Made by a program: the position numbers and the translations under genes. The notes under the pieces are model-generated. The model worked only from the letters and a program-made list of their open reading frames with translations, was not told the DNA's origin and made no database searches. From positions 62,001 to 126,000 of the forward strand of contig CAJJBP010000001.1 of the NCBI GenBank assembly GCA_905182425.1: 64,000 nt of DNA, in the 5' to 3' direction. This stretch comes from an uncultured Planktomarina sp. GTDB taxonomy: Bacteria; Pseudomonadota; Alphaproteobacteria; Rhodobacterales; Rhodobacteraceae. Shown here piece after piece: positions 29,345-38,136 of this stretch (position 1 is its first letter; each line of letters starts with the position of its first letter).

Positions 29345-29863
29345 ATAACCTGGCTAAGAAGAATAAATCCGAGAACAGGAACTACCACCCAGATCTACCC
29401 CTTGTTGATCCTTCAACAATTTCTTCGCCAACTAATCCACAACTTCGAGCATTTTGGTTTAGCAAGAATTGGCTCACACTTTCTGAACGAGTTTTAATTT
29501 GGTCCAGTTTTTCAATGCACCCAATTGAACACTTCATCTACCTGAACAGTATTTGCATACCTGGGTTATCGTCAGCCATCCCGTTTATCTTATTTTCCAT
29601 ATCATCTACCAAGTCCCAAGGGCTGCAATGACCCATACAGGTTATGAAGACTTGCTGATAAAAAACAAACGTAGCAATGCATATGGTACGTTTTATAACG
29701 CCCTCCATCATCGCTATTTTGAATGAACTATGGCAACCGAGAAATGCCTTGGGATCGTTGGTTTGGAACGTTTCACGACGGCGGCGATAAAGCCACCCAG
29801 ACGACACGGGACCAGAAACGGAAAATGTATTTTAAACTCAGGGAATTCCGTCAAAAATTTTAA
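29345..29863 (+). pseudogene. Fossil sterol-desaturase/fatty-acid-hydroxylase gene
   Basis: Three frames together read as a degraded paralogue of the 9025-10029 protein. Frame one gives an N-terminal stretch ending in SMHPIEHFIYL (about 29511-29545), comparable to AMHPIEHLFYF. A second frame from 29628 gives THTGYEDLLIKNKRSN...LHHRYFE. A one-base loss at 29724 (TGC to TG) then shifts to NYGNREMPWDRWFGTFHDGG, matching WFGTFHDGS. Most of the membrane region between the N-terminus and MHPIEH is missing. With a large deletion and at least two frame changes, it cannot be functional. Confidence 0.82.
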
Positions 29864-30045
29864 AAATAGTACGGGCAACATTAAAAATATCATTTAATAA
29901 TAATTGAATTAGATTTAACTCTCCGACTCTTCTGCGCTGATATTTTAAACTTTACGCCTGTAGCCATAGAGCTAAAAATTTCAAAAATAGCTAGTTGTGA
30001 AGTTCGGTTAATACAAATACGAATACTTAAAATATTAGGAATATT

Positions 30046-31017
30046 TTGGTGGATGTCCTTATTCTGAACGATACCGATTTGAATGGAAGTCATTTTGGCT
30101 GCTATAAGGTGATGTCAACTATAATTGATGCTCTTGGTCAAAGAGGAATCAAACATGATACCGTAAAAGTGGCGACAAAATGGTGGTCTAATAGCGAAAT
30201 TTCCTCAAAAATAGTTAGCTCAAAATTGGTCATAATAAATGGTGAAGGTACGCTTCACCACGGTCGAAAAAAAGGTAAATGGCTTTTAGACGCAGCTAAA
30301 TTAGCTAAAGATTCCGGTGCCAAAGTTGCACTCATAAATGCACTCTGGCAAGAGAACCCGTCTTCCTGGGCAGATATCACTTCCTCATTTGACCTTTTAC
30401 AATGCCGAGATTCAATGTCTCAATCACACCTGAAACAACAAACGAACCGCAAAGTCATGTTCTTTGGCGATCTATCAATGATAGACCCATGGCCAAATTC
30501 GCCAAATGAATACAGACTTGGAATGTTAGTCAGTGACTCTGTTAGTAAAACTCAATCTGAAAAACTATTACGTTTTGCGGGAAAAAATGAAGCTACAATG
30601 ATGTCAATTACAACAACAAAAGCTAAACTGCGGTGGTTATCTGCCATATGTTTGGGCCCAGATGCTTTAGCTGGATACAGGAACCAAAAAGTTGCGAAGA
30701 GTTTAAGCGAGTATATGAACGCGTTGGGCATGGCAGAAAATGTTGTCACTGGCAGGTTCCATACAGCTTGCATGGCCTTACTTACCAAAACTCCATTTCT
30801 AGCCTTGAACTCAAATAGCTGGAAAATAGAAGCTTTGCTTAAAGACGTTGGGCTCAACTTAAAACGGAGAAACGCCAATATTCGAGACTTCGGCACACAG
30901 AATCTTTTGCTTAAAAAATTTACAGCCCGTGAGATTGAGAACATAGATCACAATTTAAAAAAATGGCGCCTAAGTGCGCAAAATATGTTTGACGAATTAG
31001 CATCTTTGGCACTTTGA
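30046..31017 (+). CDS. Polysaccharide pyruvyl transferase family protein
   Basis: This 323-residue protein has the CsaB-like layout: LILNDTDLNGSHFGCYKVM near the start, the glycine motif INGEGTLHHGR, and ENVVTGRFHTACMALLTKTPFLALNSNSWKIEALL near the end (conserved GRxH). Such enzymes transfer pyruvate from PEP to cell-surface sugars. The start is TTG 30046 or GTG 30049, with AGGA upstream. The gene is much richer in A+T than its surroundings and has no other glycan genes near it, suggesting transfer from elsewhere. Some family relatives have other or unknown activities. Confidence 0.75.
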   Translation: MVDVLILNDTDLNGSHFGCYKVMSTIIDALGQRGIKHDTVKVATKWWSNSEISSKIVSSKLVIINGEGTLHHGRKKGKWLLDAAKLAKDSGAKVALINALWQENPSSWADITSSFDLLQCRDSMSQSHLKQQTNRKVMFFGDLSMIDPWPNSPNEYRLGMLVSDSVSKTQSEKLLRFAGKNEATMMSITTTKAKLRWLSAICLGPDALAGYRNQKVAKSLSEYMNALGMAENVVTGRFHTACMALLTKTPFLALNSNSWKIEALLKDVGLNLKRRNANIRDFGTQNLLLKKFTAREIENIDHNLKKWRLSAQNMFDELASLAL

Positions 31018-31267
31018 AATTACAGCAAAACGCAAGATCAGAAATTATTAGCAAATAAACTTAAATTAAAAAATTTGATGTGCCTTGGGACAAGCTATCA
31101 GTATCTTTTCATGATGGATTAGAAACAGGCAAAACTAAAATGAAAGAACGCCTTAAATCAAGAATATACGTAAATGAATAAAGTATTTTTCTCCATTGGG
31201 CAGATTGCGTCAGCAATAATATTTTTATTTTGTATTTTACGCGGGCCGTTTTCTTTTATAACTTCAA

Positions 31268-32200
31268 TTAATTTCGCGCACGCCGAATGTCTTGGGGTGT
31301 GACCCTAAACTCAGCACGAAAAGCCCGTGTCATAGCGCTAGCATTATTGTAACCCGAACGTAGGGCGATTTCTGAAACTGACATATCCGTATCTGCGACA
31401 AGTCCCCTCGCATGAGAAAGCCGCAGGCGCCTGTAGATGGTCTGTGGACTTGCTCCCATTTTCTCTTGCATTTGTGTTTCCAGGTGCCGTTGACTTCGTT
31501 CTAAATCTTTGGCGATTTCAGCAATTAGCAAAGGTTCCTCAATATTTCTACGCATCAAATTTATTGCACGAGCCACAATTCCAGCCTTTGGATCAGGCCG
31601 CTCGGAATAAGCCCCAGTAAACAGCGCCTCGACCCGGAACCTTATGGCCGACCCCAATGCTTGGCCAATTAACTGCAGAGCCATTGCAAAAGCCGTAGAT
31701 GCCCCTCCACAAGACACACGATCTCGATCAAAAATTACCGGGTCTTTCTCTACCAAAACATCTGTAAAGCGTTCAGAAAAAAGATCTATTTCATCCCAAT
31801 GTATCGTTGCCCTGTATCCATCCAAAAGCCCTGCCTCGGCTAATAACCAACTCCCAGTATCCAACCCCGCCAAGCGATCAAACTTTCTTGCAGCCGCTCG
31901 GAGTGATTGGCCACAAGTGACTGTTGCGTGTGAAACAAATTCATACGACGGCATTACCATCAACATGTCACCTTGTACGTCGCTCAATCTTGCATCTGCA
32001 GCGAGCCGCAACCCAGATGAAGATACAACATCATTTCCTGTTAAGGTCACTATATTCCACCGATAATACTCGTGATCTGTAAAATGGTTGCAAGCACGTA
32101 ATGGTTCCAAAATATTAGCAAGACAGTGATTAGAAAACTGGTCAAATAACAAAATTGAGATGCATTGGGTCACGGAATAAAGATCTTTCGCATTTGGCAT
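31268..32200 (-). CDS. GlxA-type AraC-family transcriptional regulator
   Basis: This 310-residue protein has an N-terminal DJ-1/PfpI amidotransferase-like domain (about 10-190, with LAGLDTGSWLLAEAGLLDGYRATIHWD) and a C-terminal AraC helix-turn-helix pair (about 210-308, MSVSEIALRSGYNNASAMTRAFRAEFRVTPQDIRRAR). Members such as CdhR and GbdR control carnitine and betaine breakdown. It is divergent from the acyl-CoA dehydrogenase with an 80-bp gap, so it probably controls the three-gene operon to its right. The ligand may be carnitine or a related betaine (inference). Confidence 0.85.
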   Translation of the reverse strand: MPNAKDLYSVTQCISILLFDQFSNHCLANILEPLRACNHFTDHEYYRWNIVTLTGNDVVSSSGLRLAADARLSDVQGDMLMVMPSYEFVSHATVTCGQSLRAAARKFDRLAGLDTGSWLLAEAGLLDGYRATIHWDEIDLFSERFTDVLVEKDPVIFDRDRVSCGGASTAFAMALQLIGQALGSAIRFRVEALFTGAYSERPDPKAGIVARAINLMRRNIEEPLLIAEIAKDLERSQRHLETQMQEKMGASPQTIYRRLRLSHARGLVADTDMSVSEIALRSGYNNASAMTRAFRAEFRVTPQDIRRARN

Positions 32201-32280
32201 GAATTATTCTAATTCTGCATCGAATTGCTTTGCAAGCCAAATTACATTCGTTTTGAAACCCCTCAACAAGGATGCCGCAA

Positions 32281-33441
32281 ATGGAATATGGTTTATCAGA
32301 AGAGCAAGGTATGATCGCAAATACTGTTAGATCCTTTGTGGAAAGGGAAATTTATCCGCATGAAGCTCTGGTTGAGCGCACTGGAGAAGTTCCAAACGAG
32401 ATAGCACAAGAGATAAAACAAAAAACACTTGATCTAGGATTTTACGCCTGCAATTTTCCCGAAAGTGTTGGCTGCGCCGGGCTTAACCATACAGATTTTG
32501 CTTTAGTCGAGCGCGAACTTGGTCGCGGGTCAATGGCGCTAAACCATTTTTTTGGACGCCCACAAAATATTCTAATGGCCTGTGAGGGTGAACAAATTCA
32601 ACGCTATCTTATGCCTGCCGTGCGTGGCGAGCGAATGGATGCACTGGCGATGACGGAGCCCGGCGCAGGCTCAGACATACGCGGCATGAAATGCTCTGCC
32701 CAACGCGATGGTGGAGACTGGGTCGTGAACGGCACTAAACACTTTATAAGCGGCGCAGATCACGCAGACTTTTTAATCGTTTTCATTGCCACGGGTGAAG
32801 ATCAAACGTCCAAAGGACCAAAAAAACGCATAACAGCATTTCTAGTAGACAGAGGCACAGCAGGCTTTACAATTCGGGATGGGTATAAGTCTGTAAGCCA
32901 CCGTGGCTACAAGAATATGATCCTTGAATTTGATGATTGCAGACTTCCTCATAAACAGGTTCTCGGCGAAGTCGATGGTGGCTTTGAAGTTATGAACACC
33001 TGGCTCTACGCCACTCGCATCACAGTCGCCACGATGAGTGTTGGTCGGGCACGTCGGGTCTTCGATTATGCCTTGAATTACGCAGCCGAACGGGAACAGT
33101 TTGGCCAGAAAATTGGAAAGTTCCAAGGCATTAGCTTCCAGCTTGCAGATATGATCACGGAAATTGATGCTGCCGATTTACTAACCCTTGCAGCAGCCGA
33201 CAGGTTAGACAAAAATTTATCGGCTAACAGAGAAATTGCAAGCGCAAAGCTCTATGCGAGTGAGATGCTCGCAAGGGTGACTGATGCTGCGATTCAAATT
33301 CATGGTGGAATGGGCCTTATGGACGACTACCCATTGGAACGGTTTTGGAGAGATGCACGCGTCGAGCGCATTTGGGATGGAACATCAGAGATTCAAAGAC
33401 ACATTATTAGTCGTGATTTATTACGCGCCTTGGGAGCCTAA
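32281..33441 (+). CDS. Acyl-CoA dehydrogenase family protein
   Basis: This 386-residue flavoprotein has an N-terminal helical domain, then the FAD/substrate signatures ALAMTEPGAGSDIRGM and WVVNGTKHFISGADHADF, and a C-terminal domain with YAAEREQFGQKIGKFQ and IHGGMGLMDDYPLERFWRDARVERIWDGTSEIQR. The residue at the medium-chain catalytic Glu position is Asp (WDGTSE). I start at ATG 32281, with AAGGA 9 bases upstream; ATG 32272 touches that site. It is first in an operon with an acyl-CoA ligase and CaiD, so a betaine-like acyl-CoA is a likely substrate. Confidence 0.87.
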   Translation: MEYGLSEEQGMIANTVRSFVEREIYPHEALVERTGEVPNEIAQEIKQKTLDLGFYACNFPESVGCAGLNHTDFALVERELGRGSMALNHFFGRPQNILMACEGEQIQRYLMPAVRGERMDALAMTEPGAGSDIRGMKCSAQRDGGDWVVNGTKHFISGADHADFLIVFIATGEDQTSKGPKKRITAFLVDRGTAGFTIRDGYKSVSHRGYKNMILEFDDCRLPHKQVLGEVDGGFEVMNTWLYATRITVATMSVGRARRVFDYALNYAAEREQFGQKIGKFQGISFQLADMITEIDAADLLTLAAADRLDKNLSANREIASAKLYASEMLARVTDAAIQIHGGMGLMDDYPLERFWRDARVERIWDGTSEIQRHIISRDLLRALGA

Positions 33442-33707
33442 TATTGGATCAAAATATGCCACCAGAAGGAATATTTTTTGTAAGGCTAAATATAGTCGAG
33501 CTTCTATCAAGAGGCACGCTCCTTAAAGCGGCTTACTCATCCCATTACCATCAGAGCAACAGCCTATGCCGCGACACCAAATTTTTGGAATTCAATAAAT
33601 ATTACCAAATTCCATTCTTTAAAATTACTCTCGCTACTGACTAACTTTTAGGCAACATCCAACTAAACAATGTGGTCCATTTGCGCCTGAATTCTGAAGG
33701 AACCAAT

Positions 33708-35735
33708 ATGTCTGATCTCACACGATTGCTAAACCCAAAATCCATTGCTGTTATTGGGGGTGGAGAATGGTGTAGTTCTATTATTTCTGCTGCAGATCAA
33801 ATCGGTTTTAAAGGTATAATCATCCCAATCCATCCAACAAAAAAGGAGATTGCAGGGCTACCTGCACTAAAATCGCTTGACGCATTTCCAGGCAGAATTG
33901 ATGCCGCGTTCATAGGTGTGAACAGACATGCAACATTAGACATTGTTGCACAATTGCGTCGGTTGGGCGCGGGTGGTGCCACGTGTTTTGCCTCTGGTTT
34001 TTCTGAAGCAGCCGCTGAGGATGCATCGAGCACCGATTTGCAAAAACAGCTTATAGAGGCCGCAGGTGATATGCCAATATTAGGGCCAAATTGCTACGGT
34101 TTTCTCAACGCTTTTGATGGGTGTGGAATTTGGCCAGACCAGCATGGTTGCCGTAAAGTTGACCGGGGAGCAGCAATTCTCACCCAAAGTTCAAACATCG
34201 CAATTAATCTCACAATGCAAAACAGAGGCCTTCCAATCGGCTATGTAGTAGCATGTGGCAACCAAGCGCAAACAACGCAAGCTGAAATTGGAATGCAATT
34301 ACTGGATGACCCACGGGTCACAGTAATCGGCCTACATATTGAAGGCTTCGGGGATTTGCGAGGTTGGGAAGCATTCGCTTGCAAAGCATATGAGCGTGAT
34401 ATTCCATTGATCGCCTTGAAGTCTGGAAAATCAGATCAAGCACAAGCCGCCGCAATCTCTCATACCGCTTCGCTAGCGGGTGGAGATGCTGGTGCGCAAG
34501 CCTTTTTAGATCGCCTAGGTATCCACCGCGCTTGCAGTTTACCGGTATTTCTCGAAGCTTTAAAATTCAGCCACCTATTCGGGAGAATTAAAAGTAACAG
34601 AATTGCATCAATTTCATGCTCCGGTGGCGAAGCTGCACTGGCTGCTGACGCAGCTCATGGCACACAGCTTGAGTTCCCAGCTCTTACTAGAACGCAGCGT
34701 AAAGACTTGGGTAAAGCATTGGGGCCTATGGTGGCTCTCGCAAACCCATTAGATTATCATACCTATATTTGGCGTAATACAGAGGCAATGACAGCCGCTT
34801 GGTCTGCAATGGCTGATCGAGATATTGCACTTACCTTACTAATTAGTGACTACCCTAGAACTGATATATGCGATGCTAGCGATTGGGACTGCGTAACCAG
34901 TGCGGCCATCGGGGCTGCCAAGCAAACAGGAAGACCTTACGCAGTAGTGGCAAGTTTGGCAGAATCAATGCCAGAAAACGTTTCACGAAAATTGATGGAA
35001 AGTGGCGTAGCTGCGGGCAATGGGCTAGATCATTGCATTAAGGCCTTGGATATTTTGACCAAGCCAATGGCTTTAGGTGCTGATGAAATCCTATTACCCG
35101 GCAAGTCACGCCAAGTATCAATTGTCGACGAATACTCTGCAAAAAAAGACCTTGCAGAACTGGGGCTCATTATTCCTAAATCGATTAAGCTGAGCAATCG
35201 CAATCTTGCCTCAGAGCTTGCCCAGACTGTGGGCTTTCCAGTTGCCCTCAAAACCTTGGGGCTGGCACATAAAACTGGTTCTAACGGGCTTGCCTTGTCC
35301 CTCAATTCGATCGAAGAAGTGGCGCGTATTGCACCGACCTTGACCTCAGGTGATATATTAATTGAGCACATGATTCCGGGCGGGATCGTTGAACTTCTTA
35401 TTGGTATAACTCGTGACCCAGCGCATGGGTTTGTCCTGACCCTGGCAGCAGGTGGGACCATGACCGAAATCTTGGCAGATAACACAAGCTTGCTAGTTCC
35501 CGCGCGCAGCGACGATATAGAGCGGGCATTAAACAAACTAAAAATCGCCCCTCTTTTCCATGGCTTCCGTGGAAAACCGCCTGTAAATTTTAAGGCAATT
35601 TTAGCCGCAATTCACGCAATACAGGCCTATGTGCTTGCCAATGCGGCCTACGTAGAAGAAGTTGAGATTAATCCATTAATTTGTACCGCTCAGACGGCCA
35701 TTGCCGTTGATGCTCTCATAAGGAAAACGCCATGA
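33708..35735 (+). CDS. Acetate-CoA ligase family protein (ADP-forming type)
   Basis: This 675-residue fused ligase has a CoA-binding Rossmann domain (from LLNPKSIAVIGGGEW), two succinyl-CoA-ligase-like domains with the phosphohistidine loop AAAISHTASLAGGD, and a C-terminal ATP-grasp domain (about 460-675, EYSAKKDLAELGLIIPKSIKL, ILIEHMIPGGIVELLIGITRDP). It joins CoA to a carboxylate with ATP or releases it with ATP gain. I start at ATG 33708 (MSDLTRLL, AAGGA upstream). Its stop overlaps the caiD start (ATGA). It takes the place of the AMP-forming CaiC of enteric bacteria. Confidence 0.85.
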   Translation: MSDLTRLLNPKSIAVIGGGEWCSSIISAADQIGFKGIIIPIHPTKKEIAGLPALKSLDAFPGRIDAAFIGVNRHATLDIVAQLRRLGAGGATCFASGFSEAAAEDASSTDLQKQLIEAAGDMPILGPNCYGFLNAFDGCGIWPDQHGCRKVDRGAAILTQSSNIAINLTMQNRGLPIGYVVACGNQAQTTQAEIGMQLLDDPRVTVIGLHIEGFGDLRGWEAFACKAYERDIPLIALKSGKSDQAQAAAISHTASLAGGDAGAQAFLDRLGIHRACSLPVFLEALKFSHLFGRIKSNRIASISCSGGEAALAADAAHGTQLEFPALTRTQRKDLGKALGPMVALANPLDYHTYIWRNTEAMTAAWSAMADRDIALTLLISDYPRTDICDASDWDCVTSAAIGAAKQTGRPYAVVASLAESMPENVSRKLMESGVAAGNGLDHCIKALDILTKPMALGADEILLPGKSRQVSIVDEYSAKKDLAELGLIIPKSIKLSNRNLASELAQTVGFPVALKTLGLAHKTGSNGLALSLNSIEEVARIAPTLTSGDILIEHMIPGGIVELLIGITRDPAHGFVLTLAAGGTMTEILADNTSLLVPARSDDIERALNKLKIAPLFHGFRGKPPVNFKAILAAIHAIQAYVLANAAYVEEVEINPLICTAQTAIAVDALIRKTP

Positions 35736-36511
35736 GCCCGATCAAAACATACGCAAAAGGCGGCATTCTGCAGGTAACACTTGACCGTCCAAAAGCAAAC
35801 GCGATCGATTTAGCAACAAGTAAAATAATGGGTGAGGTATTTTCTAAATTTCGTGACGACCCGACCTTACATGTGGCGATCATCACTGCTGCGGGCCAGA
35901 AGTTCTTTTGTCCTGGGTGGGACTTGAAGGCCGCAGCAGACGGTGATGCAGTTGACGGAGACTACGGCGTCGGGGGCTTTGGAGGGTTACAAGAATTAAG
36001 GGATCTCAACAAACCGGTAATCGCTGCCGTGAACGGTATTTGCTGCGGTGGTGGGTTGGAATGGGCCTTGTCAGCGGATATTATAATCGCCGCGGAACAT
36101 GCCAGCTTTGCCCTGCCAGAAATTCGTTCCGGGACTGTTGCAGATGCAGCTTCAGTGAAGGTTCCGAAACGTATTCCTTATCACATCGCAATGGAGCTAT
36201 TGCTCACAGGACGATGGTTTAATGTGGATGAGGCCAAGACTTGGGGCTTGGTTAATCATTCCTATCCCAGCAATCAGCTCATGGATAAGGCTTGGGAAAT
36301 GGCCCGTCTTTTGGCAAGCGGCCCCCCATTAGTTTATGCGGCAATCAAGGAAATTGTTCGTGACGCTGAGAATAGCAAATTCCAAGATACAATGAACCGT
36401 ATTACACAGCGCCAATTAGCGTCCATTGACACGTTATATGCATCAGAGGATCAGTTAGAGGGCGCAAAAGCATTTTCCGAAAAACGAGATCCAGTGTGGA
36501 AAGGCAAATAA
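35732..36511 (+). CDS. caiD: Carnitinyl-CoA dehydratase (crotonobetainyl-CoA hydratase) CaiD-like
   Basis: This 259-residue crotonase is close to E. coli CaiD in VTLDRPKANAID, GEVFSKFRDDP, GWDLKAAADGDA, GLQELRDLNKPVIAAVNG and the C-terminal EKRDPVWKGK. The two catalytic glutamates are in GGGLEWALSAD and LPEIRSGTVAD. CaiD interconverts L-carnitinyl-CoA and crotonobetainyl-CoA. It is translationally coupled to the ligase (ATGA overlap). Resemblance is to the whole CaiD family, so carnitine is the best guess, but a related betaine is possible. Confidence 0.85.
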   Translation: MSPIKTYAKGGILQVTLDRPKANAIDLATSKIMGEVFSKFRDDPTLHVAIITAAGQKFFCPGWDLKAAADGDAVDGDYGVGGFGGLQELRDLNKPVIAAVNGICCGGGLEWALSADIIIAAEHASFALPEIRSGTVADAASVKVPKRIPYHIAMELLLTGRWFNVDEAKTWGLVNHSYPSNQLMDKAWEMARLLASGPPLVYAAIKEIVRDAENSKFQDTMNRITQRQLASIDTLYASEDQLEGAKAFSEKRDPVWKGK

Positions 36512-36591
36512 TCCGACAGATCTCAGGTATACCTTTCGAACTAAGGTAATGCTCGTATATCAAACAGTGCATAGCTCCACGAAAGTATTTA

Positions 36592-37233
36592 TTACGTTGG
36601 AGCCTTATGAAATAGTACAATTACACCTAAATCATTCGCGTGTTTACCGACGGGGCCTTGCATATAAATTGGAACGGTCTGAAGAGATAAATTATCAATA
36701 TCGTCACCAATCTCTTTTAATTTTTGTTTAAATCCTGCTGATTCAAAATGCTCTAAATTAATCGATAAACAAAATAACGCACCAGGCTTCGCAATGCGTA
36801 GTAATTCATCCAAAGCCACCGGCCCCACATGGCCATGGGTAAACGTCCCAGCACTTATGATACCGTCATATTTAGCAGACTCTATCGGCAAACGTTCGAG
36901 CAAATTGCCCTCAATCATTTTTTTGTAACATCCTTTGGCAAAAGCCACAGCAAGCATTTCAGCCGAAATGTCCAAACCATCAATACTGTGAATTGAATGA
37001 TAGGCTAAACGATTTCCAACCAATCCTGTGCCTGCACCAACATCCAAAATTCGACCCAAATGCGCTCGACCCGAAGATTTCACGAATGTATCAGCTACAA
37101 AAATTGGGAGAACATACCCCATATTATCTGCAAAATCTCGGTCATAACTTTCTGCCCATTCTGCATAAAGTCGCCGATTATCCTCAGGGGATTGAAGCGC
37201 ATAAGCTGCGTCCAACGCCGGTTTATCAGTCAT
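36592..37233 (-). CDS. Class I SAM-dependent methyltransferase
   Basis: This 213-residue protein has motif I ILDVGAGTGLVGNRLA (about 74-89), then IDGLDISAEML (motif II acidic residue) and YDGIISAGTFTHGHVGPVALDELLRIAKPGALFCLSI (motif IV/VI region). GAGGAGAAA precedes the ATG. The N-terminal LYAEWAESYDRDFADNMGY resembles Williams-Beuren-type/ubiquinone-type methyltransferases. The substrate is unknown. It is divergent from the reductase at 37297 with a 63-bp gap. Confidence 0.85.
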   Translation of the reverse strand: MTDKPALDAAYALQSPEDNRRLYAEWAESYDRDFADNMGYVLPIFVADTFVKSSGRAHLGRILDVGAGTGLVGNRLAYHSIHSIDGLDISAEMLAVAFAKGCYKKMIEGNLLERLPIESAKYDGIISAGTFTHGHVGPVALDELLRIAKPGALFCLSINLEHFESAGFKQKLKEIGDDIDNLSLQTVPIYMQGPVGKHANDLGVIVLFHKAPT

Positions 37234-37296
37234 TTGATTTCTCCTCTAGCAAAACAAAGTCTTCTCGTTTTCGTGATTAGAGCCTATCACGCCTCT

Positions 37297-38136
37297 ATGA
37301 CCAAGAAATTACTTTGTATCGGATACGGATTTTCTGCCCGCGCCTTAGCCCCTTTGTTAATGCAGCAGGGTTGGGCAGTGACTGGTACCACTCGTAGTGC
37401 CATGCGCACCGAGCAAATGCAGGCCGATGGAGTTGCTGCGTTACATTGGCCAGGTGACGATTTACATCGTGCATTATCAAAGGCAACTCATTTGCTAATT
37501 TCTGCAGCACCTACTGCGAATGGTGACCCTTTGCTGAACGCTATCCCAATCAAACAATATGAGTTTGATTGGGTCGGCTATTTGTCTACCACGGGTGTTT
37601 ATGGAAATCACAACGGAGATTGGGTTGATGAGGCCACAGTTTTAAACCCAACTACAGAGCGTGGGAAATTACGCAAAAGCGCGGAACGTGCTTGGGAAAA
37701 TAGTAATTTGCCTCTTCATATTTTTCGCCTCGCCGGAATTTACGGACCTGGACGCGGACCTTTCTCCAAAGTACGAAATGGCACAGCACGGCGGATCATC
37801 AAAGCAGACCAAATGTTCAGCCGCATCCATGTGGATGATATTGCGCAAATTCTTGCTGCCTCAATACACGCGCCACGACCCGGTGCAATCTACAACCTCT
37901 GCGACGACGATCCTGCGCCACCCCAGGATGTGATCTCACATGCAGCAACGTTACTTGGACTACCCCTACCTCCAATGGTCGATTTCGAAATAGCAGAAAT
38001 GACCCCAATGGCTAAGAGTTTCTACGCTGAGAACAAGCGTGTTTCGAATGATTTAATTAAATCAGAATTGGGCGTAAAATTACTTTACCCAACCTATAAA
38101 TCTGGCCTTCAAAATCTCCTGGACCGAGAGAATTAA
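37297..38136 (+). CDS. NAD(P)-dependent epimerase/dehydratase-like SDR protein (YeeZ type)
   Basis: This 279-residue Rossmann protein begins MTKKLLCIGYGFSARALAPLL, where GYGFSA replaces the usual GxxGxxG, as in the YeeZ group. It contains YLSTTGVYGNHNGDWVDE (YxxxK-like region altered) and FRLAGIYGPGRGPFSKVRNG, followed by IHVDDIAQILAASI. The function is unknown; the group is annotated as SDR reductases. Its end overlaps the convergent membrane protein gene by 4 bases. Confidence 0.8.
   Translation: MTKKLLCIGYGFSARALAPLLMQQGWAVTGTTRSAMRTEQMQADGVAALHWPGDDLHRALSKATHLLISAAPTANGDPLLNAIPIKQYEFDWVGYLSTTGVYGNHNGDWVDEATVLNPTTERGKLRKSAERAWENSNLPLHIFRLAGIYGPGRGPFSKVRNGTARRIIKADQMFSRIHVDDIAQILAASIHAPRPGAIYNLCDDDPAPPQDVISHAATLLGLPLPPMVDFEIAEMTPMAKSFYAENKRVSNDLIKSELGVKLLYPTYKSGLQNLLDREN

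Noticed and set aside
33444..33644. A 66-codon open frame between the acyl-CoA dehydrogenase and ligase genes
   Set aside because: Composition looks non-coding, it has no motif, and it fills an operon spacer.
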